From Nemertoderma westbladi (taxonomy: Eukaryota > Xenacoelomorpha > Nemertodermatida > Nemertodermatidae), in contig JAUCBJ010004320.1 of NCBI GenBank assembly GCA_032718475.1, forward strand, positions 1 to 64,000: 64,000 nt of DNA, written 5' to 3'. The notes beneath the pieces are model-generated. The model had not been told where the DNA came from, did no database searches, and saw only the letters and a list, made by a program, of their open reading frames with translations. Positions 20,184-32,500 of this stretch are shown piece by piece. How positions within the stretch are numbered: position 1 is the stretch's first letter; the number at the start of each line of letters is the position of its first letter. Both the position numbers and the translations under genes were made by a program.

Positions 20184-21854
20184 TTAACACACTCGGGAAT
20201 ACTGCGACTTTAGAAGTCGGCTGGTAGGTTGTGTGTACCCTGGATGGATATGGACTACGAGGAGGGAGAACTGGCTCACCGTGGCGAGGAAGGTAGTGAG
20301 TCTCCGGCTTTTGGAGTAAGCCCCACGAGTAAGTTTAGCGAATGCCTGGACGCAGGGTTTACTATCGGTGACAATGGACGTGCGGGTAGTAGCTTGAGTG
20401 ATATAGGGAGCGAAGTGATGAACAGCTGCGGCGATGGCGAGTGCTTCCAATTCGCAAGGAAGCTACGTACGTTGATGGGTTCACAACTTCGTGGAGTAGA
20501 ACCCGGCGATGAGGAGTTTCGACTCGCGGCGGACATATAAGGCAGCGCCGAGTCCATCGACGCTGGAGGCGGCGTCGGTGACGATGAGCAGCTCGTCGGA
20601 GGGCCGTGGGAGAACCATAGTACGGCATGTTTTCAGGGCGGCCTGTACGCGCCGGAATGCACAAGTCGAAGGATCCGTCCACTGAACGATATCGGCGGAA
20701 GCGCCGACTGCGAGTTCGTCGAGGTCGGAGAGAAGCGCTGCACAACGGGGGAGAACGCGCGCAAGGACTTTATATGATCCCAGGAAGGAACGGAGGGACC
20801 GGACAGTGTAAGGTTTATTGCAGATTGCGAGGGCTGAAACGACATGAGACGACGCGGTCAGGGAGCCAGCATTCCTTTGCCAGCCAAGAATGGTAGTGGA
20901 ATGTGGGCAAATGACGGTCTTCTTGGGGGACAAATGTAAAGAAGAGCGTGTGAGGGCTGTGAGTAGCGCATTAAAATTTGCGGCTAATTCGTCTATCGTG
21001 TTGCCGCCACAATACAAATAATCGTCTGCGAGTTTACTGACGGCGCCCTGCTTGATAAGTTCCCCGATGACACGGCACATCAGTTCTTCCAAGGCGGTCT
21101 CGGATCCGGGCATACCCATGGCGCAGCGGGTATAGACTCGCACACCGCGGAACGGTGTGACGACACCGCAGAACTTCATGGAGTTGCGACTAATGGGGAT
21201 CTGGTAGAACACACTCGTTAAATCGGTTTTGATGAGGAACTTATAGGAGCCGATTTCGCGCAGGGTAGACTCGACACTAGGGAGGAGTGATGGCTGGGGT
21301 TTAGCATACCGGGCGATCTCGTTAAAGGCTGTAACGAGACGAATTCCTCTGTTGGGTTTGGCGACGAGGAAGGAGAGACTGAGATACTCCACATGTACCC
21401 CTGCGTGTTCGGGTGTAGCGAAGACACCGCGTTGTTCGAGTTCGTTGAACCGGTCCTGCAACTCGACGAGGCGGTTGCGGCCGTATTGGGGTATGCGTCC
21501 TTTCTGTTGAGGGGGTAGAGTTGGTCCCATGTTGACAACGGCTTCATAGGGGCCCGCAGCGCCGTTATATCTAGGGTACTCGGCTTCGAATACCGTGGAG
21601 TGCGCGGCGAGGACGTCGGAAAACTGGCAGCATTCAGCGCTGGTGAGGATGTTGTCGGGGTCTAAGCATATGCCGTCGACGGAATGGGGGTTGGGGTGAT
21701 GGGTAGAGCGCGATGCAGGCGGTGGGACTGTGTCAACGACAGCGGTCGGTATTGCCGCCGGTTGGATGGGTGGTGCCAAGCAAACGTGAGAGTTCCGTTT
21801 GACCCTGACAGGGATCTGTGTGACGTTGCGGATGGCGACGGAACCGTCGCACAC
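20184..21854 (-). pseudogene. Gypsy reverse transcriptase and RNase H
   Basis: RT fingers and palm are readable: 'FLVAKPNRGIRLVTAFNEI', 'FLIKTDLTSVFYQIPI' (first Asp), 'CAMGMPGSETALEELM', and a catalytic ADD in KLADDYLYCGG in place of the usual Y-x-D-D. The tether and RNase H follow (LLIVTDAASSVDGLGAALY). At 20460-20490 two in-frame stops (TGA then TAG) separate the RT/RNase H halves; the same frame resumes with 'ELEALAIAAAVHHFAPY' and a third RNase H Asp (TDSKPCVQAF). Catalytic residues survive but the frame does not. Confidence 0.8.
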
Positions 21855-23373
21855 TTCGGCAAGGAATGGTTGGAACCAGGGCTCATTCGGAGACGTAGAT
21901 GGATGGTGGGGTCCAGTAAGAGCGGCGCGGTACTCGCTACCGGTAGAGTGAGATCCACGTCTGGCCAGACTACAACAGACTGGGCAGATGCACGCACCAG
22001 TGTGGACTCGGGTCTTCGCGGGCGCGTGGAGGTTGAGTGCTGGCCTCCGAAGGGTATTGTGGTCCCGTCCAGTAGGGTAATCGTCATATGGGCGGGATGT
22101 AGCATTATATCATTGCGGTATAGGAACGGCATTCCACAAATGATAGGACATCCGAGCTCATGGACGACGAGACCGTTAAACTCGAAGGAAATCGAGCCAC
22201 AGTGGACGACGAAACGCGTTTCGCCGGCAACCTTCATCTTAGACTGTCCATCAGCCTGTTCGGGATCCTGACAACTACTCGGGGAGATATGGACGCCCAG
22301 CTGGCGGGCGAACGCCTCCCGGACGAGATCGGATTCTGCGCCACTGTCGAGTAGCAATCGAAGTGGACGGGACTGATAATCGGCTTCCAAGATGGGGGAA
22401 CGCATCACAGCGACCCGGCGGGCCGCTGGTGGTTGGTTGTAATCCATTGGGGAATCATCGGGGGGCTCGAACTCGTCATTGGAACTGGCGGAATCGGCGA
22501 TATCGACGGCGCGAGTCCGGACGAGGAACTGTCTATCCTGATCGGGGAGGAACGAGCAGGTACTGAGGAAGTGGTCGAAGTCCTTGCGTTGCGCCTGCTT
22601 GCACAGGGGGCAAACCCGGGCAGGTCGTGTGCGGTTCTGTAAACTACGGCGGTCCGGCTGGCGCGCGCGGTTCGGGTGGTGTGGGGCGACCTCCATCGTC
22701 TGGGAGCGGAACGTGCGCATGTCAGCTGACACGCGGAGCTCCTCCAAGAGGGACGGCATCGCCTGGCTGATCTCGGCCTTGATGGAAGCCAAGGTGCGGG
22801 AACGGAGTTCGCAGCCATATCGTTGCTTAACCAACGCCTGTAAGTCCTCGTGGATGAGACGTAACCAAGTCAACACAAGGAAGTTCTCCACCGTGGGGGA
22901 GATCTCCTCGGCAGTGGCGGGGAGCTCGCCATGGTGGGTAATACCCCCGAGGGGTGAGAGGAGGTTGGCATCAAAAAACGCTGCGAGACGTTTAAAAGGT
23001 CTTCGTGGCGTTCCTCGTGCTTGAGGTGGATGGTGGAGAGATCTAGGAAGTGGGAGCCTGTCCATTGAAAACCGTAATGTAATCGGAGGGCCTGCCAGAC
23101 GTATGAGAGAGATGTTGATTTTAGTACGATGGTGTTACGCGCGATAACCTGCGCGTAGTTGGCGATTTGGCCCAGCATGAACTCAAGGGAGACGAGTTGT
23201 TTCTGCGCAGTACGTCGTTGGGCGTCCTGAAGACCGGCGGCGTCGTCGACGAGACCCCGGGTCGGACTCGCAGGAGAAGCCTTCTCCCATACTGCGCCAG
23301 CGGCGGTAAACCGCGCGAACTCTGGTTCGAGAGACAGACTATAAATCAACGTCTGGCGCCAGGACTCGAATGA
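21662..23373 (-). pseudogene. Gypsy gag and aspartic protease, frameshifted
   Basis: gag starts mid-gene at 23373 (the minus frame is open there, reading FESWRQTLIYSLS), continues to ~23000, then changes frame into 'KRLAAFFDANLLSPLGG' and runs on through a short zinc-binding-like segment (CPLCKQAQRKDFDHFLSTC) to the protease. The protease signature LLLDSGAESDLV is near 22340, followed by the flap and 'IICGMPFLYRNDI'. Another frame change near 21855 leads to the RT. Confidence 0.75.
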
Positions 23374-23388
23374 AGTGATTCAATTCCA

Positions 23389-24193
23389 ATTCAATTCCAA
23401 GAATTTTATGTTAGGTGTATTGATTCCATGAGTTCACAGGGTCTCAGGAATTCTTACCCCGTGGGTGTTCTTAGACCGCGACTATTCTTAGCCCGTGTGT
23501 TTTCTTAGCCTGCGAGTATTCTTAGCCCGCGAGTATTCTTAGCCCGCAGGTATTCTTAGCCTGCGAGTATTCTTAGCCCGCGGGTATTCTTAGCCAGTGA
23601 GTATTCTTAGCCCGTGAGTTAGTAATGGAGGAGGTTAGTAAAGGAGCAGGATTCAGAGGTGTATTGGGGGAGCCAAAACAATAAACGTTATTGTTTTGCA
23701 GGCTAAGAATACCCACGGGCTAAGAATACCCACGGGCTAAGAATACCCACGGGCTAAGAATACCCATGGGCTAAGAATACTCGCGGACTAAGAAAACCCA
23801 TGTGCTAAGAATATCCATGGGCTAAGAATACGCATGGGCTAAGAATACACGCGGTCTAAGAATACGCTCGGGTTAAGAATACACGCTGACTAAGAATACC
23901 CATGGGCTAAGAATACATGCGGGCTAAGAACACCCACTGGCTAAGAATACACGCGGGCTAAGAATACCCACGGGCTAAGAATGCCCACTGGATAAGAATA
24001 CACGCGGGCTAAGAATACCCATGGGCTAAGAATACATGCGGGCTAAGAATACACGCGGGCTAAGAACACCCATGGGCTAAGAATACACGCGGGCTAAGAA
24101 CACCCACGGGCTAAGAATACCCACGGGCTAAGAATTCCTGAGACCCAGTGAACTCATGGAATCAATACACCTAACATAAAATTCTTGAAATTG
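23389..24193. repeat. Foldback structure made of a 17-bp minisatellite
   Basis: A 17-bp unit (CTAAGAATACCCACGGG and variants) is repeated about ten times in inverted orientation at 23455-23625 and about 26 times in direct orientation at 23700-24140. Outside these arrays, 23389-23457 is the reverse complement of 24127-24193. The ~75-bp centre ends in a near-perfect palindrome (23674-23698, CAAAACAATAAACGTTATTG and onward). Inverted arms built of short tandem repeats recall FB/Galileo-type foldback transposons. No transposase is present. Confidence 0.8.
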
Positions 24194-24194
24194 A

Positions 24195-24296
24195 TACACC
24201 TATTAGTAATCTTATGGAAACAATACACCTAACAGTAATCGGGTGGAAGCGATACACCTAACAGTAAGCGGGTGGAAGTGATACACCTAACATGTA
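24195..24296. repeat. 29-bp tandem repeat
   Basis: Unit ATACACCTAACAGTAATCGG plus GTGGAAGCG, about three and a half copies, continuing the outer flank of the foldback structure. Confidence 0.7.
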
Positions 24297-24473
24297 TATT
24301 TACTATATATTCCCATTGCAGCTGCATGGGGGCGCAAGGTAAAAAAACACAATGAAAATTTATCTGGCAAATTAAATTCACCTAACATAGCTTTGAAACT
24401 TCGTGAGATGATTTTTTTCGTAATTTGAGACAACTGTTAGCGGAAAGTGTTAGCACAATTGCGAAGTTAGCAC
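24297..24473. other. Short non-coding gap
   Basis: No feature seen. It ends at the start of the ~1 kb repeat (TGTAAAGG) at 24474. Confidence 0.4.
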
Positions 24474-25479
24474 TGTAAAGGCTTTTGCGGATCTAGCTAG
24501 TCATTTTCCCCGCAAAGTACTCTGTAGGTGTTTTAGTGGACATAAAAAGCCATTTTTCTGTATGTGTACTTTAGTGGACATAACATGCCATTTTATGCCG
24601 CAATACGCCAAAATACTCTTAATACAGTGTAGTTCAGATGACAACATCTACCAGCTGATATGTCGACGTGGAGCTTTTGGCTTTCTTTGTTCAGGCTCAC
24701 TCACTCGACCAATCAGAGCGATTTTCATTTTATTTGCACAGAAGCCTCCGGGAAATCGCACAATGCATTATGGTCTTTGTTTACCTTTTTTCCTGAGCCT
24801 AGAACATCGGCTTTGGAATTATTCTGTGTTTCAGACTTTAGCCAAACATTAGAACAGCTTTGATCATAGAAACGTATAACTGTTATCCTGTCAAACCTGG
24901 CATACCAGACTCACCTTACCTTTCACCGCATTATTTTACTGCTATTTACTGTCGGTTATTAATTGTTAGAAGTTGATTGATATGTTGTTATATTTGGAGA
25001 ATATCGATGAATAATCATAAAACCCCAATCTTCTTGATATACTGAAGGTTAGAGAGACTGGTTACATATAGCAATTGCGACTTACATTATAGTGGTTTTG
25101 GAGTGAATTGAATGCTATTTCATAGACCCTACATGTGTCAGTTGCTGTTCTCCTTATATATGATCAAATTTAGTGAAGGTCGGCAGATCAGTGTGCAGCA
25201 GTGTGAGGTAGTGTGCATGAGTGTGACAGGTAACAAAGCATTTCCTAAAGAATGCGCTTTATACGTAAATCATTAGCCATCCCGTTGTGTTTAGTGTAAG
25301 TCATAACTCTGTTTACATACTTAGAGCGCCACGTCCTAAAGGAACTGTTAATATTTCCCGAAAGTGAATAATATTTGTCAGAGATTATATATTAACGATC
25401 AATCGAATAGTACAGTGGGTCTACACCGCAATAAGGTCAGAGCATCCGAATCCAGTCTCCCTTAACCGTTGGTGAATGA
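24474..25479 (+). repeat. ~1 kb LTR-like repeat, copy 1 (candidate 5' LTR)
   Basis: It begins TGTAAAGGCTTTTGCGGATC and ends at ...GGTGAATGA. It is closely similar to the reverse complement of 41298-42375 and, with a deletion, of 55852-56485. It lies upstream of, and in the same sense as, the BEL/Pao gag-pol at 26535, as a 5' LTR would. A ~95-codon frame inside (24562-24852) is conserved in copy 2 but its start and meaning are unclear. No direct 3' partner was found for the + element, so LTR identity is provisional. Confidence 0.6.
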
Positions 25480-26534
25480 GTTATACATTGAGTATATTCT
25501 TTTAGGCTGTTAGTTTAGATTACTGTATTCACTGGCTGCGTACAATAGTACAGTAGTACATTAGGCTGATTGTTGCTACTGCGTACGGTAGAAGGGACAT
25601 TTGTTTTGCCGTACCACATACAGTATCATTAGGCTGTTAGGTTGGTGTACTGTTTTACTTACTGTGCTGCATACAGTGGATGTACGGTAGTGCGTTTTTA
25701 CTAATTGCGAATACAGCAGTTCCTTAGGCCTTAGGGCAAACTGTAATTAGTAAGTTTTTTGAAATTTTAGCTAGGTTTGCGAGAATTCAGTTTCGGTCAA
25801 AATTATTTTGTAAAATTCTAGAGTTTTGTACCGGGATGTTAGGTAACCGCTTAGTTATTTTATACCATCTGGAGATACATGGCAAGACGGAACTTCTGAG
25901 TTTGGGGTTCGTGTGGGTCTGCGGGTTCGGTTTGCAATCAGCGAAGGGCCTGAATCTTTGGACGCGGACGTGGAATCTCACAGCAAACAAGGTTAGTTGT
26001 TCTGTTGGCACCAGTGTGTTTGTGGAAGCAGTAAAAAATTATCGGTTGTTTAACTGCGAAGCTGAACTCAATTTATTAGTTAGGATATTTAGGTTTAGCC
26101 GGCCATGGTTTTTTGAATCGCTCAAGTTAGAGAGAGAGTTAGAGAGAGTCGCAACCCGAAGATGTAGCCACGCGCTAGTGGATACATATAATATTTGAAA
26201 CTAAAATTACGTTGATTAGAGCTATATATAAAATTAGAAATATTCGGGCGGTAAGTATATTTTGAATATTTTGTATTAGATTCAAAGTTATTTTGTGCTA
26301 TACCGGTATTTAATGCTATATAGTAGCTAAATAATAATATTTTTGTTTAAATATTGTGCTAGTATTTGCTATAACTAAACCCTATTAAATTCACAATATT
26401 GCATTGCGAATTTATTTTGACATTTGGACCAACTGATTATTTGATAAATAATTTGACCGTATTTCGGTTAAATTATAATTATATCTCGAACTTTGCGAGA
26501 TATTTTTTGCCGGAAGGCAAAACATTATTAGACT
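25480..26534 (+). other. Leader region before BEL gag-pol
   Basis: A+T-rich DNA without a convincing frame; the ORF at 25836-26198 has no recognisable features. GTACTGT/TACAGTA-type short repeats occur at 25530-25690. It probably contains the primer-binding site and 5' untranslated region of the BEL element. Confidence 0.45.
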
Positions 26535-29500
26535 ATGAGTGTCTCAGACAAGGAGGCACTAGAGGACAGCTATGAGACGGCGGCCGGACCGCCGACTGAC
26601 GATAGCGTAAACATTACTGTTGACGACAATGCCGACTATGACGACGCAGCGAGCGACGCTGACGTAAGTGAACAGGAGGACGAGACAGTGACTAGTGAGG
26701 AAGAACAACAACCTCAAGTAATAGTATTAGGATCCCCTACCGCTACTGTAAGGAAGGACCGCACAGCAGCCCGGACAGAGGTGAGTGATAGGGAGAGTAG
26801 TGTAGCAGAAGCGAGAGCCCGGAGCCCGGTTTCCAGACCTGTGGGTATGGTAAGTGCCGTGGTCCCGACGGCTGTTAGGAGTACCCGTAGTTCCCGAAAT
26901 AATCCTTCAAGTCCACCGAGTGTAAGTCAGGTAAGTGATAGAGAGTTCGACATTGCGATAAAGAAGAAACTTCGCGCGCACGCCAGACATATAACCCGGA
27001 CGGTGGACAAGGTAAGGAAAATGTTAGCCGACTCAGCGAACATCGGAAGGGTAGAGTTAGCAGAGATTAGAATAGGATATAACTCAGCGTTATTCAAGCA
27101 GACGGAGGAGCTTGCAGTCCTAGCGAAGAAGGCAGTAGAGTCTCAGTGGAGCGACGTGGCGACAAGGATTTACGACAGGGTTTTAGCAGCCTTGTTGGAG
27201 CACCGCGAGTTATCGGAGCGATTCCGACGAGTTAGGACGGAGAACTGGCTGCTATGGGCATCACAAGCGCAGGCGACTCAGGTGAGTGACGCAGAGTTGA
27301 GAGACTTAGTGGAGCAAGAAGAGATCCAAGATAAAGAGGAGCGCCGGTATCAAAGGGAAGTTACTAGCTGGCTGATGCAGAATGGAGTGGTGGTACCAGG
27401 CCAGGTGCTACCGACGACGGAGAACATCCAACAGAGGACGTTGACTCCACCCGACGACGCATCCAGAGACAGCGGCGATTCCCAGGTTAGTCACGCGCGA
27501 GGTAAGGTTATATGTGCTAGATCCCTTGTTTCGCACAACTCGGCGGAGGAGAGAAGACGCCGACTGGACGAACAACAGGCGGAAGTTTTGCGTGCATCGG
27601 AAGCACGGAAGGAAGCCGAGCGGGAACGCGAGCGCACGCGAAAGTTGGACGCGGAGTTGCGAGAGTTGGAAGAAATAAGTAAGCGCGAACGGGCAGAACG
27701 CGAGCAAAGGGAGCGCGAGCTTCAAGCCGAACGCGAGCGCAAGGAGCGCGAGCTTCAAGCCGAACGCGAGCGCAAGGAACTCGAGCGGGAACAGAAGGAA
27801 CGCGAGCTTCAACTCGAACGCGAGCGCAAGGAACGCGAACTCGAGATCGAGAAAAGAAGACGCGCATTGTATGAAGAGAAGGCGCGAGTGGAAGAAGAGA
27901 GCGCAGCACGACGAGCGAGGGAAGAAGAAGAACGTAAACTGGCGCAGTTGGAAAGTGCGAGATTAAGTTTAGAGAGCGAGGAACGGACTAGGAAGGCGAA
28001 CGAAATCGCCGAGAAGGGGATGCGAATGATCGAAGAATGTGGGGCGAGTGTAGGGACCGAGTTGCGAGAACTGTTCGCACTGCAGAAGGCCGAACAGGAA
28101 GCGAGAACTCCGACTATACGCGAGTCGACGACGACCAGAATTCCTATACCCGGTCCAGCTATTACGAGTACACGGATCGCTAAACCATTTTCTACATATC
28201 GCACGCCAGTTGGTATTAGTGCTTCACCTATCGCGCAGGATCTACGTCATCGGAACACCGCACCACTGTATACCGAACGCGACAATGGAGAATTTAGAGA
28301 AGAAACTCCGACGGGCCGAGTATTGGGCGAACCGAACCCGCGGGTTTGGAATACGCGGACGGAGCGCCGACCCAGTTCGACGGAGAACTTCCGGGTTAAA
28401 CCGGAAGAGGGATCATATGAGAGACAGCGGATTACTCAGATAGAGCCGACTATACAACAGAACCCTAGCCAGGAATTTATTACGAGGGATGAGTTAAGTG
28501 CTAGTTTAGCGCAAGCTATATCACCGCACATCCAACCTATAACGGACATGCTTAGCAACCTACGGTTAAAGGAAGCAGCCCAGGTAAGAAGTAATTCTAA
28601 TCCTAGCAGGCCTGAGTTAGACAAAGTCCAACCTAGTCAACGAGTACGCATATCGGAGGAGACTATACCACATAGACCTCAGCTAAGGACGCCTGTCCCG
28701 AATATTCATAATCCCAATTTCGAAAACTCAGCCGAGAAATTTATTGAGGAGGCTTGGGTCAGGGCCTCGGCGCGCAAACCATCGCGAGCGCTAAGGACTG
28801 ACACTGAGTCAAGCGATGAAGAGGAAGACATGAGACGTCAGAAGTCCCGAAACTATAAGGAAAGAAGGACCAACGCGGAGCAGGTAAGTTGGAACCACCG
28901 GGAAAGGACCAGACTTAACAACCCTGCGGAACTAAACCATTTGTTAACCCGGAACGACGCAACCCTTAGGGACATAGGTAAGTTTGCTGCTGGGCAAGGA
29001 CTGCCGACGCAACAACCCCAGAAGTTTATGGGCAACCATAAGCACTGGAGGACTTTTAAAACCTATGTCGACGAGCAGCTAACCAACAGCACCTTTACTC
29101 CCAACGAGAAGTTCAACTATTTGCTTCAGATGCTCCATCGAGAACCTAGAGCCATTGCTGATAACTTCGTCGGCAATGAAAGAGCATTCGAGTTAGCAAT
29201 GAAGACGCTTAGCGACATCTACGGGAATAAAACGAAGATGGCGCAGTCGATAGTAGAAGACTTGGGTAAGGGCAGAAGGATTACAACTCCGTTAGAGCTG
29301 TTGAACTTAGCGAACGCTATTTCGAACGCATTGGACATCTTGAGGACGGTGAATCTACCTCATCATGGTGATCACGCCGAAGTTTTGAAAAGCGTAATTA
29401 GACGTTTAAACATGCGTTACAGACAGAAATGGCGCAAATTAGAGAATAAGTTGGAGGCCCAAGGTAAAGTATTGACACTTCAGCATATTCATGACATGAT

Positions 29501-32500
29501 AGCCACAGACGCAGTAGCAGAGATGAAATCAAACTTCTCAGAAGAGAACATGAGGGAGTCTAAACCTGTTACCGGTAAGTCTATGGTAAGTTTTGATGAT
29601 AACAGGACCACTGTGACATTTAACTCAGTAGACAGATATAATTCGAGTACCCCAGCCTTTAGATCAGACTCGCGAGTATGGTCAGGTGAGCGGTTAGATA
29701 GACCTAGGTTAAAGCAACAAGAGTTGCCGGATGGATTTGTAGGTTGCCAATACTGTTTACTAAAGGAGGTAAGATCTGACGACCATAAGTTAGATAGTTG
29801 CAGACGGTTCAAAGAATTAAATTCGGAACAGAGAAGAGTTCAAGTGCGGACGTTGGACACCTGTTGGGCATGTCTTGCGCCAGGTCATGTACGGCGGCAG
29901 TGCCCGAACAGCAAGGACGGATGCATGGAATGCGGCAGACTACATCACAAGTTGCTACATGCGGATTTCCATACCCCAACGGACCGTTACTTACAGCGAA
30001 ATCCTCACAGGAAGGGGAGCAAAGAACCCATATCGATAAGGAGGAATACGTATACTGGCATCCAGGACGATGGTTACCAACCAGGTTCGTCGGACGAGGA
30101 TGGCGAGTCGAGCGCGAGAGAAGTGACCTGCCAAGGTTTCACCGCGGATAGTTCATCGACCAGCGCGCGGACGTATTTATCATCGGCCACGTCGGAAATA
30201 TTTAGCGTGATTCCGGTGAAACTCACTGGCGATAAGGGATCGAAACGAATATATGTGATGTTGGACACTGCGTCCACATTATCGTATATCGACGAGGAAG
30301 TGGCGAGAGCCGTTTCTAGCTTCCAGGACGCCGAGGAGATCCAAATAGAGTTGAAGTCTATGCACGGAGTAGGAGACCTCAAGGGACACAGATTTTCAGT
30401 GGAACTAGATTCCCTACTTCCGAGAGACCAACACACTCGACAAGAACGAAAAGCTTTGCCATTGGACGGATTTAAGTGTCTAGCTATGAAGGGATTCGGC
30501 AGGCTGTTAGGTAAGGAGCCGCCGATGAGTCCCATAGCACAGGAGTATTTTGACAAGCTCAGGATACCCAGACATCAGGTAGGTTATAGGAATGTTTCTA
30601 TGTTGATTGGTGCAGAACAGCTGATCGCACACCAGATATGGGAAACGAGACCAGCTGAGCCGCATGTTAATGGACCACATGCCCATAGGACCATACTAGG
30701 TTGGTATACACGAGTACCCATGTCTTATGAGTTTACAGGTGGCGACAAGCCAATGGACAGATACGACGAATTACAGCCTATAATTCAACCACCGTTAGTA
30801 GAACCACCAGACATAGACGAGTTTAGGAGAACCTGTATTGACCACTATAGTGACTTTAGCGAGTCGGACGAGGAGTTGATTCCCGATAATGTTAGGTTGT
30901 CGGAACCACTTCATAATGACCGGACAGATAGTGAACCCGAGGACTACTGTTATCAGACCCGTGGGTCTGGTTCAGCGGCCCACGCTACTTATCTGACTAA
31001 CGTTTTGACTTATACCGACATAGTGGAGGGTCAGGTGGCTAAATATCGAGACCTAGACATTTTCCAATACAGTGAGGAGGAATTACAGAAGGAATTGATA
31101 CGCCAGGACCTCGAGACAGGAGCCAGAACCGTCGAATGGCTGGATAGGGACGCAATGGAACCCGGTGGATATGACCTAGCCATGTCTACTGATGAGAAGC
31201 GGTCGCTGGAGATGATGGAAGATACCATACGTCTACTACCAACTGGACATTTTGAAGTTGGAATGTTGTGGCGTCGACAACCACCTAAGTTGGAGAACAA
31301 CTACAATTTAGCCTTGAAAAGATTAAACGGAGTAAGGGCTCGGTTGTTGAAGAATCCGGACATTAGGGAGAAGTATTGCGCCCAGATCAACAACTATTTC
31401 GCCAAGGGATTTGCTGGGAAGGTAGAGGACCCTGACTTAGTGACAGACCAGACTTATTACCTTCCACACCACTATGTGACTCACCCTGACAAGCCAGACA
31501 AAGTCCGAGTAGTCAACGACTGCGCAGCAGTCTATAGAGGTATGTCCCTGAATTCAGAGTTGATGGATGGTCCCAACCTGAACAACTATTTGATTGGAAT
31601 ACTGTTGCGTTTTAGACAGCGGCGATTCGCATTTACTTGTGACATCGAGGCGATGTTCCACCAGGTAAGAGCCTGTAAGGCAGACCAGGATAGCCTTCGC
31701 TTTCTCTGGTACGAGAATGAAGACCTATCCGGCCCAGTGGTTACATACCAGATGTACGTTAGGATATTTGGCGCCCGCGATAGTCCAAACGGCACGCTGT
31801 TTGTTCTAAAGAAAACGGCAACAGCCCAGATTGGTAAGTATCCAGTAGAAGTGATCGAGTCCATCTTGAGAAACTTCTACATGGACGACGGATTGGTGTC
31901 CAAGGACACAGCGGAACAAGCCATAGAAGTGGCTCACGGCCTGCAAGAGTGCTTGGCTACAGGGGGTTTTCCTCTAACCAAGTTCACTACAAACTCGGAG
32001 GCCCTATTAGAATCGTTCCCGGTAAAGGATCGCGGGAGCGGAGACATTGAATTGGGGGTAGAACCAATCCCCATGGCGCGAGTACTGGGACTCGCTTGGA
32101 ACCCGAACTCAGATAAGTTCCAGGTAAGAGTTAGATTTGAACCCAGTAGCCCAGACAAAATTTTGACAAAGAGAATTTGCTTATCGACATTAAGTAGACT
32201 ATTTGACCCGATGAACTTTATCAGTCCGGTTATATTACAGGCACGAGCGTGCATGAGGAAAATTTGGTTGTCCGACCTAGAGTGGGACGAACCAATATCT
32301 CCTATACATGCAAAGCAGTGGAGGGAGTGGGAAGCCGAGTTACATCTATTGAAAAATATAGACGTACCCCGTTCCTACTTTCCGAATCAGCTGGTATTTC
32401 CAGCTGATCTCGAACTCCACCTGTTCAGTGACGCAAGTGACACCGGCTTTGGTATGGTAGCCTACCTTCGCCGAGAGGTAAGTCAGGACAAGTTTGAGAC

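Larger units (their letters stand above)
18548..23373 (-). mobile_element. Gypsy-type LTR retrotransposon, degenerate internal region
   Basis: On the minus strand the order is gag, aspartic protease, RT, RNase H, integrase (PR-RT-RH-IN), the Ty3/Gypsy arrangement. Frames change at least four times and there are two stops between RT and RNase H, so the copy is dead. G+C content is clearly higher than the surroundings. gag is cut off at 23373, directly before the foldback minisatellite at 23.4 kb. No LTR pair is visible. Confidence 0.8.

Noticed and set aside
18660-23024. Numerous plus-strand ORFs across the Gypsy element
   Set aside because: Antisense shadows of the G+C-rich minus-strand gag-pol.
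23440-24150. CRISPR-like array
   Set aside because: The 17-bp units are contiguous, with no spacers, and the setting is eukaryotic; it is a minisatellite.
24562-24852. ~95-codon ORF conserved in copies 1 and 2 of the LTR-like repeat
   Set aside because: Conservation is explained by the nucleotide similarity of the repeats; no protein feature is visible.
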